64,000 nt of DNA from the NCBI GenBank assembly GCA_963680875.1, contig OY804575.1:105517505-105581504 (forward strand), read 5' to 3'. The notes beneath the pieces are model-generated. The model was given only the letters and a program-made list of their open reading frames with translations. It was not told the DNA's origin and made no database searches. Shown here piece by piece: positions 11,303 through 23,340 of this stretch (positions within the stretch are counted from its first letter, which is position 1; the number at the start of each line of letters is the position of its first letter). The stretch is from Bathymodiolus brooksi (taxonomy: Eukaryota; Mollusca; Bivalvia; Mytilida; Modiolidae). A program made the position numbers and the translations under genes.

Positions 11303-11433
11303 CTTGTTTCGAAATCAAATAACATAGTATACATAACAGGATGGGTGATAAACAAGTCTTTTGTCATGAATTCTCTCATCTCATTAACCATGTTATGCCA
11401 GGGATACTGATATCTTCCTGCCGAATTAGAAGT
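11303..11433 (-). CDS. Dynein exon 10 of window (PWH / LFITHPVM block)
   Basis: 131 nt (43 codons + 2). Reads TSNSAGRYQYPWHNMVNEMR, then EFMTKDLFITHPVMYTML and FDFET. The acceptor is GTATATTTCAG and the donor is ACAAG|GTATGT. The P-W-H followed ~15 residues later by L-x-I-x-H-P-V/T-M is one of the most recognisable signatures in the tail of DNAH3/7/12-type heavy chains. The trailing AG joins G of the next exon to make Arg. Confidence 0.85.
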
Positions 11434-12740
11434 CTGAAATATACATTGGAAGATTACTTCATAGGTATCTTGTTTTCTTGTTGATAACCCCAGATCTAGG
11501 AAATAAAATTCTATATATACATCAAATGACATCAAACCGATAATGATGTCAAGATGAGTGTTTATCGACAGAAGTAAAGAGTACCGCTCAACTGCAGACT
11601 GGGGGCTCTTTCATACTCATATTTTTGGGCATGAGGTTTGCTCCTTATTGAGGACCCTACTGTGACAGTGAAATATGCTGTGACAGTGAAATATGCTGTT
11701 CTTTTACTTTATTTTGTGTCTAACTGTAATATTGGATAGTCTCTTTGATATACATCCATACCCTTTCTCATTGATTGTACATGTAAAAATTTACATTCAA
11801 AAGTTCCTGAAGAATACCAGTATTTGCTTAACAGGAACTAAATTAAAATAGATATTAAACAAATATAATCCAATAAAGAAAGCTGATGCATAGCCTGCTT
11901 TATAAATCAGTGAGAAAACTGGTCCCATTTAATTCAGTTAAGAATGTTGTTGGTCTTTCAATGAGGGTTAAAGTACTGCAACACTTTCAAATATTTTCAA
12001 CTTTACCACACTAAAGACCTATTACCAAATTTTTCACAGAGCAAGTAATCATTAATTCATTTTCCCCAAAAATTATCATACTTGTATTTTGCTTTCAGTT
12101 AATAGTGTCTAAAGATACCAAATTCAACTAGATTTATCTCCCTTGATATACTATTTTTACTGAAGAAACATATTTCAAATTTCATGACATTAATTTTTTC
12201 CTCACTTCAAATATCTGATTAAATATTCTCAGTTTTCTCTCGTTTCATTTATGTCCATAAAACTTGTTGAAAAATTTTAATTGAATAAAAGTTGAAAATT
12301 TCATGACCAGCAATATTTTATTGCCTAATAAAAAAAAATTCATTTATAAATGAACTTTTTTGGGATTTAGGATTAAAAACTTCTGGATTTCTTTTTAAAA
12401 CAAGATAATTTCTATTAACATTGGATGCTATAGGTGTACATGTACTTCATTATTTTGGCAAGAAACAACACATCATTATTTCTCATTATATAAATATATA
12501 GTGCCCTTTTAATTTAATACCAAATATTTTATATTTGACACTTATATAACCCTCCAGTGTTTTAAAGTCCATTATGTAACCCACCATACATTTATTTAAA
12601 GTACATTAAATATGTTAACATTTCCCATTAATAGCTTACTTCACTTCTAATCACTGTAAAATGACTTTATATTACACAAAATTCTGATAGACAAAAGGTT
12701 ATAGTGATATATAATAAGGTGTTCTGTGTACTGCTGAACA
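11434..12740. other. Intron, unique AT-rich sequence
   Basis: A 1.3 kb stretch with no recognised repeat or exon. Homopolymer and AT-rich patches only. Confidence 0.5.
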
Positions 12741-13980
12741 CTAAATGTAATAAGAACACCATGTTTCTCACCTTAAATGTAATAGGAACACCAAGTCTCT
12801 AACCTTAAATGTAATAGGAAGACCAAATCTCTAACCTTAAATGTAATAGAACCACCAAGTATCTCACATTAAATGTAATAGGAACACCAAGTCTCTCACC
12901 TTAAAATGTAATAGGAACACCAAGTCTTTCACCTTAAAATGTAATAGGAACATCAAGTCTCTCACCTTAAATGTAATAGGAACACCAAGTCTTTCACCTT
13001 AAAATGTAATAGGAACACCAAGTCTTTCACCTTAAAATGTAATAGGAACATCAAGTCTCTCATCTTAAATGTAATAGGAACACCAAGTCTCACTTTAAAT
13101 GTAATAGGAACACCAAGTCTCTTACCTTAAATTAATAGGAACACCAAGTCTCTCACCTTAATAAATGTAATGGGAACAACAAGTCTTTCACCTTAAAATG
13201 TAATAGGAACATCAAGTTTCTCATCTTAAATGTAATAGGAACACCAAGTCTCTCACCTTAAATGTAATAGGAACACCAAGTCTTTCACCTTAAATGTAAT
13301 AGGAACACCAAGTCTCACCTTAAATGTAATAAGAACACCAAGTCTCTCACCTTAAATGTAATAGGAACACCAACTCTCTCACCTTAAATGTAATAGGAAC
13401 ACCAAGTCTTTCACCTTAAATGTAATAGGAACACCAAGTCTCACCTTAAATGTAATAAGAACACCAAGTCTCTCACCTTAAATGTAATAGGAACACCAAG
13501 TCTCTCACCTTAAATTAATAGGAACACCAAGTTTCTAACATTAAATTAATAGGAACACCAAGTCTCTCACCTTAAATGTAATAGGAACACCAAGTATCTC
13601 ACCTTAAATGTAATAGGAACACTAAGTATATCACCTTAAATGCAATAGGAAAACCAAGTCTCTCACCTTAAATTAATAGGAACACCATGTCTCTCACCTT
13701 AAATGTAATAGGAACACCAAGTCTCTCATCTAACATTAATAGGAACACCAAGTCTCTCACCTTAAATTAATAGGAACACCAATTCTCTAACCTTAAATGT
13801 AATAGGAACACCAAGTCTCTCACCTTAAATGTAATAGGAACACCAATTCTCTAACCTTAAATGTAATAGGAACACCAAGTTTCTTACCTTAAATGTAATA
13901 GGAACACAAAGTCTCTCAACTCAAATGTAATAGGAACACCAAGTTTCTTACCTTAAATGTAATAGGAACACCAAGTCTCT
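12741..13980. repeat. 32-bp minisatellite made of exon end plus 5' splice site (~38 units)
   Basis: The plus-strand unit contains AATAGGAACACCAAGTCTCT followed by CACCTTAAATGT. On the minus strand this reads CTTGGTGTTCCTATTACATT then TAAG|GTGAGA, which is the end of dynein exon 13952-14056 (LGVPITFK) and its donor. Most units keep AAG|GTGAGA or AAG|GTAAGA, both strong donors. Unit lengths vary by 28-33 bp through loss of TGTA or gain of A. The unit immediately beyond the used donor has lost its GT (GAGTTGAG). 32 is not a multiple of 3, so exon extension would shift frame. Confidence 0.95.
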
Positions 13981-14056
13981 CTTGTTCTTCTTCATCTTGT
14001 AAAATATAGTCCAACATTCCTTTCTTTATAGCATACCTTCTGTCATTTTTCATTTC
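13952..14056 (-). CDS. Dynein exon 9 of window; its 3' end seeds a 32-bp minisatellite
   Basis: 105 nt, 35 codons, phase 0/0. Reads EMKNDRRYAIKKGMLDYILQ, then DEEEQERLGVPITFK. The acceptor is TTACTTACAG and the donor is AAG|GTAAGA. The pattern of basic residues, x-DYIL-x-D, then E-E-x-E-R-L-G recalls the tail segment of inner-arm dyneins ('DY.L.D..ER.RL'). The last ~26 nt (ERLGVPITFK) plus the donor are the repeat unit of the array filling 12741-13980, so the exon end lies inside the minisatellite. The first donor met by the spliceosome is intact. Confidence 0.82.
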
Positions 14057-14216
14057 CTGTAAGTAAAACAAATTAAGAAAAACATTAGTACTAATGATAC
14101 AAATAAAACATTAATCAAGTGCTGTCAAGGCAGATAACCATTGTCTTTCGTCCACTATAATAGTCCCCCCTCTTATTAGACTCCTTTCACCAAAGGCCAC
14201 CCCTCTTATGAGGTCA

Positions 14217-14460
14217 ACCGCATCGGTGGTGTAATGGTTCAAGCCCTGATCGGATCAAACCAGAGACTATAAATTGGTATTTGTTGTTGCTCCGCTAAGC
14301 AAGCAGCATTAAGGCGAAAGAACAAAGACTATGTTGGCTCGGAATCAGGATAATGTGTCTTAGTGGGGCGACAGGTCTATCCGTGTTTCAGTGAGCTAGC
14401 ACTATAAAAATCCAACTAAGCGTGTTGGTCTAGTACAAAGCGGACTTTATCATCATCTCA
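14217..14460 (+). mobile_element. SINE-B copy, fused to a pearl/HINE-like 3' end
   Basis: It has GCATCGGTGGTGTAATGGTT, GGCTCGGAATCAGGATAATG and GTGAGCTAGCACTATAAAAA, but the middle of the tRNA head and the 3' tail are missing. It runs directly into the hairpin-ended fragment at 14461. A short CCCCCCTCTTAT fragment of another repeat precedes it at 14140-14215. Confidence 0.8.
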
Positions 14461-14640
14461 TTGAAAATTAACTTTTTCTTTATGGTTCCTGACCTTGTGC
14501 ATAAATTTCAAATGATTTGCCCAAGAGGAACTAAAGTTATTGAGGGGAAGCTAAATGATGGAGGTATGGGTGGACGGACATGGGTAAAACTTAATACCCC
14601 CCCAATGTCTAGCGGCAGGGGTATAACAATAAGATACTGG
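14461..14640 (+). mobile_element. 3' end fragment of a hairpin-ended pearl/HINE-like element
   Basis: Contains GGTGGACGGACATGGGTAAA and the terminal hairpin AATACCCCCCCAATG…GGCAGGGGTATAAC, like 8250-8302. It ends 66 bp from the dynein exon at 14706. Confidence 0.65.
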
Positions 14641-14705
14641 ATAAATTTCATGAATATACTAGAAAATGGAAACGGTTTTTGATACACACGAAATATTATA
14701 CTTAC

Positions 14706-14844
14706 TATAACAAAGTCTCTAGTAGCTCCTGGGTTATCCTGTCGTAACGTGGGCGGTACAAATTTATATATCCCCTGTAGGGTTTCACGTTCTAATGGGG
14801 CCACCATTTCATTTTCTATAGAGTTGTCAATCAGCTGATAGTAC
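14706..14844 (-). CDS. Dynein exon 8 of window (conserved tail, RYYQLI block)
   Basis: 139 nt (1 + 46 codons), ending in phase 0. Reads (R)YYQLIDNSIENEMVAPL, then YKFVPPTLRQ and ATRDFVI. The acceptor is GATTTGTAG and the donor is TTATA|GTAAGT. The R-Y-Y-x-L-I motif followed by an E-rich helix resembles the start of the conserved tail of single-headed axonemal dyneins. That assignment is recognition, not alignment. Confidence 0.8.
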
Positions 14845-15218
14845 CTACAAATCATGATTAATTTAATATCTAAATTATGTAGTGACCCATGAAAATACCC
14901 TAAGTCACATGTGTCCTGTCTCTAAGGAAACAAATGTCTGTTAGCTATCAATTTCTAATAAATTTCTATGTATTATGTTTGTTACCATACATATCTTTTT
15001 CTCTTAAAATTGCTGACCCCCTAGTGTATGGAAATAGGACTTAGTTTCTCATCTGTCAGGGTACAACCTCTCTGAAAGTTACATCCACTGGTTGTACGGA
15101 ACAAATCGAATACACAAGTAGCACTATGGACCGGACATAAATGAGTGCCTTGTGATTGGAGAATAAGACACTTGTTACACATTAAACATATACTTTATTG
15201 TCATATTCAACATGGGAG

Positions 15219-15385
15219 TTGGAATTATGGTGATTAATGCCACTTTCAACAATATTTCAGTTATGTCATGGCGGTCAGTTTTATCTGGAGTACCTCAGAA
15301 AAAACCACTAGCCTGCCGCAAGTCAATGACAAATTTCTTCATATAATGTTGTAAATCCAACTACCATACGATCACGACCACGTTA
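15219..15385 (-). mobile_element. SINE-A copy with internal deletion
   Basis: It has ATTATGGTGATTAATGCCAC, the CAGTTATGTCATGGCGGTCA block and the head end CCATACGATCACGACCACG. The B-box region between ~15350 and the head is deleted. Confidence 0.8.
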
Positions 15386-15500
15386 CTGGAGAAACCAATC
15401 ATTCATAGTTATATCACACCATGTGTCATCCTTATTTCAATAATTTTCGAAAATTAATGGAAATAATCTATCTAAAGATAGCATCCAATCAAAGCATTAC

Positions 15501-15681
15501 CTTTCTTGATCTTCCTCTTGTGGTGTGGGAGGTCGTGACAGGCCATGTGTTGAGTAGTAAAATGGTGGGAATTCCACACTGAGAATACTTTTGTAATAAT
15601 CATCGTGAAGATCAAAGAAACCTTTCTGTATGTCACTCGTTCCTTCTTCTTCATTTACTTCTTCTTCTTCGTCTTCCATTC
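15501..15681 (-). CDS. Dynein exon 7 of window (acidic patch, start of conserved tail)
   Basis: 181 nt (2 + 59 codons + 2). It opens with an acidic run, MEDEEEEVNEEEGTSD, then IQKGFFDLHDDYYKSIL and FPPFYYSTHGLSRPPTPQ. The donor GAAAG|GTAATG is good; the acceptor is TATAAG. The Asp/Glu cluster precedes the part that resembles dynein tails. An in-frame ATG is present but the upstream frame stays open across the splice, so this is not taken as the start. Confidence 0.78.
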
Positions 15682-15702
15682 CTTATACAATAAACAACAT
15701 AA

Positions 15703-15945
15703 AGGTTATGGTTAAGTTGTTTAATGCCACTTTCAACAATATTTCAGTTATATCCTGGCGGTTAGTTTTATTTTTGGAGGAAACCGGAGTGTCCAGAGAA
15801 AACCACCGAGCTGTCGCAAGTCACTAACAAACTTCATCACATAAGGTTGTATCGAGTACACCTCGTCTGAGCAGGATTCAAACTCACAACTTCAGTGGTG
15901 ATATGTACTGATTGCAAAAGTAGTTGTAAATCCAACTAACAACAC
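15703..15945 (-). mobile_element. SINE-A copy
   Basis: It starts GGTTATGGTTAAGTTGTTTA, has the conserved CACTTTCAACAATATTTCAG and AACCGGAGTGTCCAGAGAAA blocks, and retains GGATTCAAACTCACAACTTC. It lies 22 bp from the acceptor of exon 15501-15681. Confidence 0.82.
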
Positions 15946-16526
15946 TAAGTATTATTGTTTCTATTTATAGTATTATCATAGAGCGATTGTTTTTTATTTG
16001 TAGATTTGACAATATTAATCTATAATTTTACTGTTGGAAATAGTTGGGACATGTAAAATGGATAAAGTATTTTTTTATTGACACAAATCTGTTTCATTTC
16101 TCTTTTCAACAGTAATGTACAGTATCTGTGTTAAACAAGACATACTGGTAGGTAGTAAAGTTACTTTTTTACAAGTACAAAAATGCAAGGGTATGGAAAT
16201 ATCTACTTTTAATGCTTGTTTTGGGCAAGGAAAAAATATTAATTGCCCGAATGACAATTTTTACTTGTCCAATTATTCAAAGAGGTATAGAAGAAGTCAC
16301 CTGTCCAGGACAAGTAAGCATTAAAAAAGTTATTGACAAGTTGGACATTGCATTTTGCACAGCCCTGACATCTACAAGAAAAAATACAAATTTCAGTCAG
16401 TCATTTTTGTTACAAACACCATAAAACAATAAATTAACAATAGTTTCAGAAATAAAATAACAATACTATTTGTTTGTTTTCTTGCAAGATTCAAAATCAT
16501 CAAACACAAGTATGTGAAAAACAAAC

Positions 16527-16703
16527 CATTTTCTGAATGTCTTTCTTCGATAGTATCCATATCTGGTAGGAATAGTCCTGATGGTGGTTTACCACTGTCA
16601 ACACTACCAACATGGCTAAAGATGGTTGATTTACCTGTGTCTTCGTCCAGGCTGCCATTCCGATACTGGGGTATTGAATAATCTCCATTACTATAAAGAT
16701 TTC
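16527..16703 (-). CDS. Dynein exon 6 of window
   Basis: 177 nt (2 + 58 codons + 1). Reads NLYSNGDYSIPQYRNGSLDE, later KPPSGLFLPDMDTIEERHSEN. I chose the acceptor CTATTTTTTATAG over a TATAG 14 nt further in, because only the former keeps frame with the previous exon. The donor AATG|GTTTGT is weaker than consensus. Acidic patches begin here, leading into the strongly acidic next exon. No domain recognised. Confidence 0.74.
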
Positions 16704-16879
16704 CTATAAAAAATAGAATGGCCTTGTTACAACAGTATGGTAATTGAAGGTTATATATTGAAACTTTATCAAAACAAACTCTGAAAAAGATGGAATCCTG
16801 TATAAACTGCACTGAAAATAAAGGAGCTACTACTGGCACTGATATCAATTGTTACTCAACATACATTTTGTACACTAAA

Positions 16880-17075
16880 ATTAATTACAGTCAAACCTGC
16901 CTTACACTTACAGGGAACCTCTATATAACAAATCACTGTCTATATAGGGCAGTCTCATTTTCCCATTAATGAATAGTGCATATAAATTTAACCTGCATAT
17001 ACAGGGCAACTGCTCATAAAGGCCACAATTTCAGGTCCCTTTAAGTGGCCTTTATATACAGTTTTTACTGTATAT
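16880..17075. mobile_element. Degenerate small TIR element
   Basis: It runs from ACAGTCAAACCTGCCTTACA to TATACAGTTTTTACTGTAT and contains repeated 'TATATAGGGCA' steps. Similar in kind to the pogo-like MITEs at 7555 and 26655. A related fragment follows at about 17155-17275 (CCTCTTATCAGGCCAAATTT). Confidence 0.45.
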
Positions 17076-17329
17076 AATTCACAATTAGCTCAGCCATGGC
17101 AGTTTCTCTGAACAACAATACAGGAGATAGGTTTACAGTAATTATCCTCTTATCAGGCCAAATTTCTGATGCACTGAGATAGTAAAATACTACTAAATCA
17201 TCCCTCCTCATCAGAGGCCACCCCTCATATAAAGCCACTTATTCATTGCAGAACGGGATGGTCTTATAGAGAGGTGAAATATTATAAATAAACAGAAATT
17301 TAGAAACAACAATGTCTATGAGTGAGCAA

Positions 17330-17665
17330 CTTTTCAGCTATAGTCATAGTGAGAACAAGTTACATTTGACGAGATTCTAATGATGTCCACTTTGTACTAG
17401 ATCCAACATGTTAAAGTTGCTTTAGTGCTAGCTGACTGTAACAACAGTAAGCGTGTAGACATGTCGCTCCACTTAGACAGAATATCCTGATTATGAGCCA
17501 ACCAGTATTTGTTCTTTCTCCTTAACGTTGTGTGCTTAGCGAAGAAGCAACATATACATATAACCATTTGATAGTCTTTCAAAGTTTGGCTTCACCGGGG
17601 CTTGAACCCATGAATTACTGCACTCAAGACGAACATGCTAACTACAACACCACCGATGGAGTTAC
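17330..17665 (-). mobile_element. SINE-B copy
   Basis: Minus orientation. It contains TGCTAGCTGACTGTAACAAC, GAACAAGTTACATTTG at its 3' side, and the rc tRNA head GGGGCTTGAACCCATGAATT…AACACCACCGATG. Confidence 0.82.
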
Positions 17666-17705
17666 TTTGATGGAGAGATAACTCATGCCATGAAAGTCAG
17701 ATTAA

Positions 17706-17979
17706 GGTGGTACCATACACTACAGGGAGATAACTCTTTAAAATCAGTTGAACGTTTTGATCATATGATGTTTGTATGCAGATTTCAAGCATATCAGTGA
17801 TCAACACCACAGAGAGAAAAGCTGCTATGTGGCTAGTGAATTTATAGCTCTGAGTCTGTTGGTTGGAATTTGCTAAAATTTTGATATTTATTACAGTGGA
17901 TATATTCAAACACACTGCCAAAAAAAATAAGAAAATTAAACGAACAGATCAAATTTTACCTGAAGTGTATGGTACCACC
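17706..17979. mobile_element. TTAA-flanked MITE with GGTGGTACCATACACT inverted ends
   Basis: Inverted termini GGTGGTACCATACACT (left) and AGTGTATGGTACCACC (right) bound 274 bp flanked on both sides by TTAA (17702-17705, 17980-17983). TTAA duplications are typical of piggyBac and Kolobok superfamilies; the GG start fits Kolobok better. No transposase. The two open frames inside are not genes. Confidence 0.7.
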
Positions 17980-17999
17980 TTAAACCAGGTGTATTTTGT

Positions 18000-19962
18000 C
18001 AAGCACATATATAAACTGCTACATCAAAACCTTGAATTTCAGGGGGGATGGGGATCTCTCCCGTGACCTTCTGACACATTTTGTATTATACTGTTAGTAT
18101 TGGAAGGAAAAGAACATGACTTGTTGTGTAAACTAGATTAACCGTAATATGTGTTAATAATTTAATAAATTTTACGGATTATTTACACATTATCCAATAG
18201 GAATACAATACTGTTTTCGGTCAACTAGGAAAATCTTAACAAAAATGTTAAGTGCATTTAAATCCACTTAGCCTTCTTATAATGTATTTATATATTATAA
18301 TAATGCATCTTTTGTGTTTGTTTGAACTTAAAATTATACAAGTGATACTTTTATATGGTTTTAATTCATCTCTGTTTTACTTGGATCTGATCCACTTACT
18401 TTAAAAGGTACAAATGTGATTATGATCCAAAATGTGTATTGTCAAAAGTTATTAAAAATTATAAATTATGTTAATATAATATATAGGTAGAGAGTGTTAG
18501 CCAACAGATTGAGTTCATATTATACCTTGAAGGCCTATTATGACTATATTTAAAATGACTTGAAACTTTTTAAGCTATAACATTCCCACAAATGACGCGA
18601 TCTATGGTAAGGTAAAGAGTGGCTTGCCAATTATAACAATCCATATGTAAGCCCTATAAGACAGGTGGTCACATAACACAGGTTGAAATGAAATATGAAA
18701 TAAACAAAACAGGGAAATAAAATAAGGTTAAACATGTTTTTTGTTGAACAAAAGTGGTCACTGAGGTGGGTTTTAATGTAACTTTTAAGATAGAAATTAG
18801 TATTTGTAATATTCATACCAAGGTTTTCTGAGTTAAACAATTGAATGCCAAACGTGAGATTGTTTAACTGTTTAACTCGGAAAACCTTGGTATTATTTGT
18901 AACATGAAGCCATGCAATATTCCATCTAGGTCATTGATTATATTACGGTTCTCTGAGAGTAATAAAACTACAGTCCTGATTTAAAGTGTGCAACATCTCG
19001 TATCTGCATGTATTATTTCATAGTTCTTAATTGTTGCTTACATTCTGGTATATAAATCATAAAAAGATCAAAGGAAAAGAATGCATTCATGTTAAGCTAC
19101 AATAATATTGACTATAGAGTTTAGTACTAAGAATGTTAGAAATATGACAAATCCTGACCTAAAAATGACCTGTTTTAATGTAAAGCCAACATTTTTGTTT
19201 AATGTAGATTGAAAATAATTTAAAATTATTATAAGATCCTCTCTCAAGACTGGAGGTACTGTGAGCAAAGCTTCTAAAATGATGTACCACCCTTCTGCAT
19301 TCATCTTAGCATACACAAAACAAAATCTTTGAAGGTAAGTTTTTTTTTCACTGCCCAAGTTACCAATATCCTTTAAGGCATTCAAAGCTCATACATTGAA
19401 CAAAATGTATTATATATTTGGATTTGCAATAAATAGTTGAATTGTTTATGACCTTGACCTTCCAGATATACTATCCAATCTTATTTGCGATACACCCTCT
19501 GTCACTAGTGGTTGGCTACAAATATCATTAATGTCCTAGAACAAATTTGAAATTCCTAGCTGTTTATTTGGAAATGAAATACAAAAAAAAATGCAGCCAT
19601 AAATGAACAAAGTTCTTGACCTTTCAGAGAGACATTCAGATCAACTTAAAAATTATAACAAAAAGCTATATCTTTTTAAGGATTATTAGAAAGAAAAAGT
19701 AAAAGAAAAAGCAGTAGATTTTAACTGAAAAAACAATTTCTGGGACATCACATTATAGAACTCTAAGGAGTAGAATGTGATATTTTGTACACATAGCAAG
19801 CTGGTTTCAAGTATGCAAACATTATACAAAACAAATATGAAATACTAGTAATTATCTCCTTAAAAGGGAAACTACTTTATCATATCAAGGGAGATAACTA
19901 AGTTTCCTTTTTTTTCCACTACAAGTACTTCAAGATTTAAAAAAAAAAAAAAATCATTTAAG
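18000..19962. other. Intron, mostly unique; one hairpin at 18816-18895
   Basis: No exon is needed here because the flanking dynein exons are in phase. A perfect-ended hairpin (ACCAAGGTTTTC…GAAAACCTTGGT) lies at about 18816-18893. The rest is AT-rich and unrecognised. Confidence 0.5.
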
Positions 19963-20105
19963 AATTTAATGCATTTTTTGTAGTTTTATTGGCATGTAAA
20001 AGCGTGGACCGAAGCACATCTTGTATGAAGTGCACTTCATACAAAAAATGTGCCTCGGTCCACACTTTTACACGCCTATAAAACTACAAAAAAATGCATT
20101 CAATT
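19963..20105. mobile_element. Palindromic foldback MITE
   Basis: Arms AATGCATTTTTTGTAGTTTT…GTGGACCGAAGCACAT and its near-perfect complement are separated by a short AAGTGCACTTCATAC centre. The whole 140 bp is one hairpin. Non-coding. Confidence 0.75.
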
Positions 20106-20757
20106 CTTATAATTACATGTACATTTAAATCACACCAAAATTTAATATAGTTGAATTTATCGTTGTGAATTTTATTTGTGTTAGATTATTTGCTGTTGGA
20201 AATTACTACGCCATTGATTGTTTACATCTGATGTCATCATGGAGGCACGTGCAAGTTCGGGTTTGAGTTTTATTGGGATGTAAAACATCTCTTTTATAAT
20301 CATGTGACCACTTCATAACCAATCATATTGTAACATTTCAATGAAAAATGGAAGCAATGTAATTATATAGAAAACCTTCTCATAAAAAAAATTATAACTT
20401 AATTTATGTTTACGTGTCTGATAGAAATTATATAATGTGTTATGGATGAATCAATATTATTTAAATTATTTACAAATTTGATCCTTTGAACTTCATTATA
20501 AAAATGCACATTTTCTCATGAAAACAGATACAATTTAAATCTCCATTTCTTCTATTTATAAGCATTGAAAACTGTTCAAACAGTTTTTTTTACTCAACAA
20601 GAATAAATACATATAGATTTGAGTAAAAATTAAAAAAATTCATATTAAATATGAATTAATCTTTCCTCAATGGCTTCATTAAATATATTTTACATAAAAA
20701 ATCTATTCATGAAATTGTTTTGAAGTATTCATGACTCTCCTTTGCATATAAACTGTA

Positions 20758-20792
<35 letters not shown>

Positions 20793-20924
20793 TTTTTCCT
20801 ATTTTTGTTACCATTTTCACTGAACTTGGCCCAGATATTATCCATATACAGCTTGTGTATAAATATGGCTTAAATCTGTTGAGGGAATATTTTGCTAATG
20901 CACCAACAAGAACATTTTCAAGGG
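20106..20924. other. AT-rich intron with (AT)n microsatellite
   Basis: A pure TATATA run lies at about 20764-20790. Nothing else recognised. Confidence 0.6.
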
Positions 20925-21095
20925 ACATAACTCTTAAAAGTGTTGATTCCGAGCCAATGTTGTGCTTAGCAAAGAGGCAACAAATAGTATACACATAACA
21001 ATTTTATAGTCTTGGTTTGACCTGACAGGGGCTCGAACCCATGAATTACCGCTCTCGAGGTGAGCAGGCTAACCATTACACCACTGATGCAGTTT
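20925..21095 (-). mobile_element. SINE-B copy, 3'-truncated
   Basis: It has the rc body AAAGTGTTGATTCCGAGCCA, then GGGGCTCGAACCCATGAATT and the rc head end TAACCATTACACCACTGATG. The 3' half is missing. Confidence 0.78.
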
Positions 21096-23334
21096 AGGTT
21101 TTTTTTATAATTGTAAACATAAAATATGTAGCAAAAATAAAAGATTTTTCAAAATTTGCTGAGAGATCACATATTATATTCATCAAGTGAGATCAGAAAT
21201 AACAAAGTGAAAACTGGAACAATTTAAACCCAACATGGATATACAGATATACTACTGACATTGAAAAATGTGATGTCTCATTCAAATTTCCTTAGAAACA
21301 TCACACAAATAAGTAATAAAATAACTTAGCCAAGTCAAGACGAGTGTCATTTATTAAAATAAATCCTAAGTATATTCAATTTTTTTAACCTTTCCGTCAA
21401 TTACTTTTTACTGTTCATATTCATTATACCTGTGTCAATAGTTATACACATGTTTAAAGGGAATATCTCTTATCTACAAGTGATTCAAGAAAAAAATCAT
21501 GACATAATTTAGTACTTTAAGTTTGAAAAAAATGAAAAACCACAAAAAAAGATCACACTATCAGAACAGTTGCAAAATCCAATCGAAAAAATCATAGAAA
21601 GAGACAAAATCTAGTACATATATACATGACCTCTCAATGACCTTGTTTGGTACAGGCACTTTATAAAAAGTGGAGAGATTAACTAGTTTTATGGGCCTCC
21701 CTTCTTAGTGAAATGATGTGTTCATGCAAGTGTTATACACATGTGAATGAATCAAAATTACAGGACATTTAAAAAAAATCATAATCTGACAGTTGGTGGT
21801 GCACCATGCACTGAAAGTATTCATAATCTGACAGTTGGTGGTGCACCATGCACTGAAAGTATTCAGTTTTCGAAATGTGTATCTGGAAATACAGCAGAGT
21901 TAATTAAAATATCATAGATATGAAAATTATCTAAGAATCTGTTGGAAGGGAAATAAGAGAATTACAGCTATGAAGTATACGATGACAGCCAGCAAATACT
22001 GGTAGATTACTGGCCTTAGATTAGCTAAACAGACATAGACATCATTTGAAATTGACAATCAATTGAGTAAATATTGTCCATTTCAAATGAAATATGATCA
22101 AATTAAATCATAATATATACAATTGTCAATTTCAATCAGAATCAAAGAGAAAACATCCTCTGCCACTCAATATTTACTGTTATGTTACTTTCCCTCATTA
22201 TCAAAGCTTAAAATTTAATTGTAGCCAAGGTAAAAAAGTTTCAACAAAAGTCCATTGTATTTTTAAATACCAGCCATTAAGAGAAGTCAATATCAACTGT
22301 AAATATCACCACTAATAACGAGGTAGTCATTCCTTCATTGTGTTGAAAAAATCCAATTTATTTTTCTAAACTTAGGTAAAGTGTAAACATTAAAATTCAT
22401 TTATTGACTAATATAACCAATTTAATATCTTTTTAATATGAATATAATACTACAAAGAGAAAATTGAATACTTTTGCAGATAAGTCATTTTGAATATGGA
22501 AAATTAAATCCAATACACACACAACCATTCCTGTTTCTAATGGTATAACAACAAGTTGATTTTCTTCCTTTCCCATATACCACCACAATATAACTGAAAT
22601 ATTGTTGAAGGTGGTGTTAAACACCATAACCCTAACTCATTCTCCTTATTATTAAAATCCATTTCTAATTAGGACTGTTCAAATAAAGATACAAATTATA
22701 CTCAGTTAAAACTGAAATAATTGTTCAATTTTCAATATAACATCTTCTGTTCAAATACAAAGTTTGACAGCATTAATTAGCATCGTTGATCTGAGCAATT
22801 TATATAATATAATGTTTGAAAATAGAATTCAAATAAAGAACAGTGATCCAATATCACCAGCCATTACATAAATATAACAGTATCATAATATTCATCATTA
22901 AATCGCTTGAGACATGTTGAGTTAAATCTTATATGTAAATTTAATTGAAGTCTCAAAAAGAATAAAAGCAGTAGAGTGCTTACAATGTTATTCTGTACAT
23001 TTTATTAAGGGGTAGAACTCCTATATAAATATTATGAACTTGCCAGAGATATTTTGGAAATCAATCTTTTTTTTCTTTTTTTTTATAAAATAAATGGAAT
23101 TGATAGAGGTACAGTGCTCACAATGCCATTGTGTCGATTTTCAATTTATTAGAAGGGCATAACTCCTACACTAAGTTATAGAACAAATTCATCTTAGAAA
23201 TCGCTTGAGATATTATTGAAATGAATAATAAGTGCAATTTTAATTGAAATTTAAAAAGAAATGTAAGCTTCATTTGAAATCAAATTGCTACAGTGCTTAT
23301 AATCCAGACAAACACATGTCCTATGTAGTAGCGA
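21096..23334. other. Intron; 45-bp direct duplication and SINE-A tail fragment
   Basis: An exact tandem pair of 45 bp (CATAATCTGACAGTTGGTGG…) lies at about 21778-21868. A plus-oriented SINE-A 3' fragment (AATATAACTGAAATATTG… TAAACACCATAACCCTAAC) lies at about 22560-22635. Otherwise unrecognised. Confidence 0.6.
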
Positions 23335-23340
23335 GGAACA

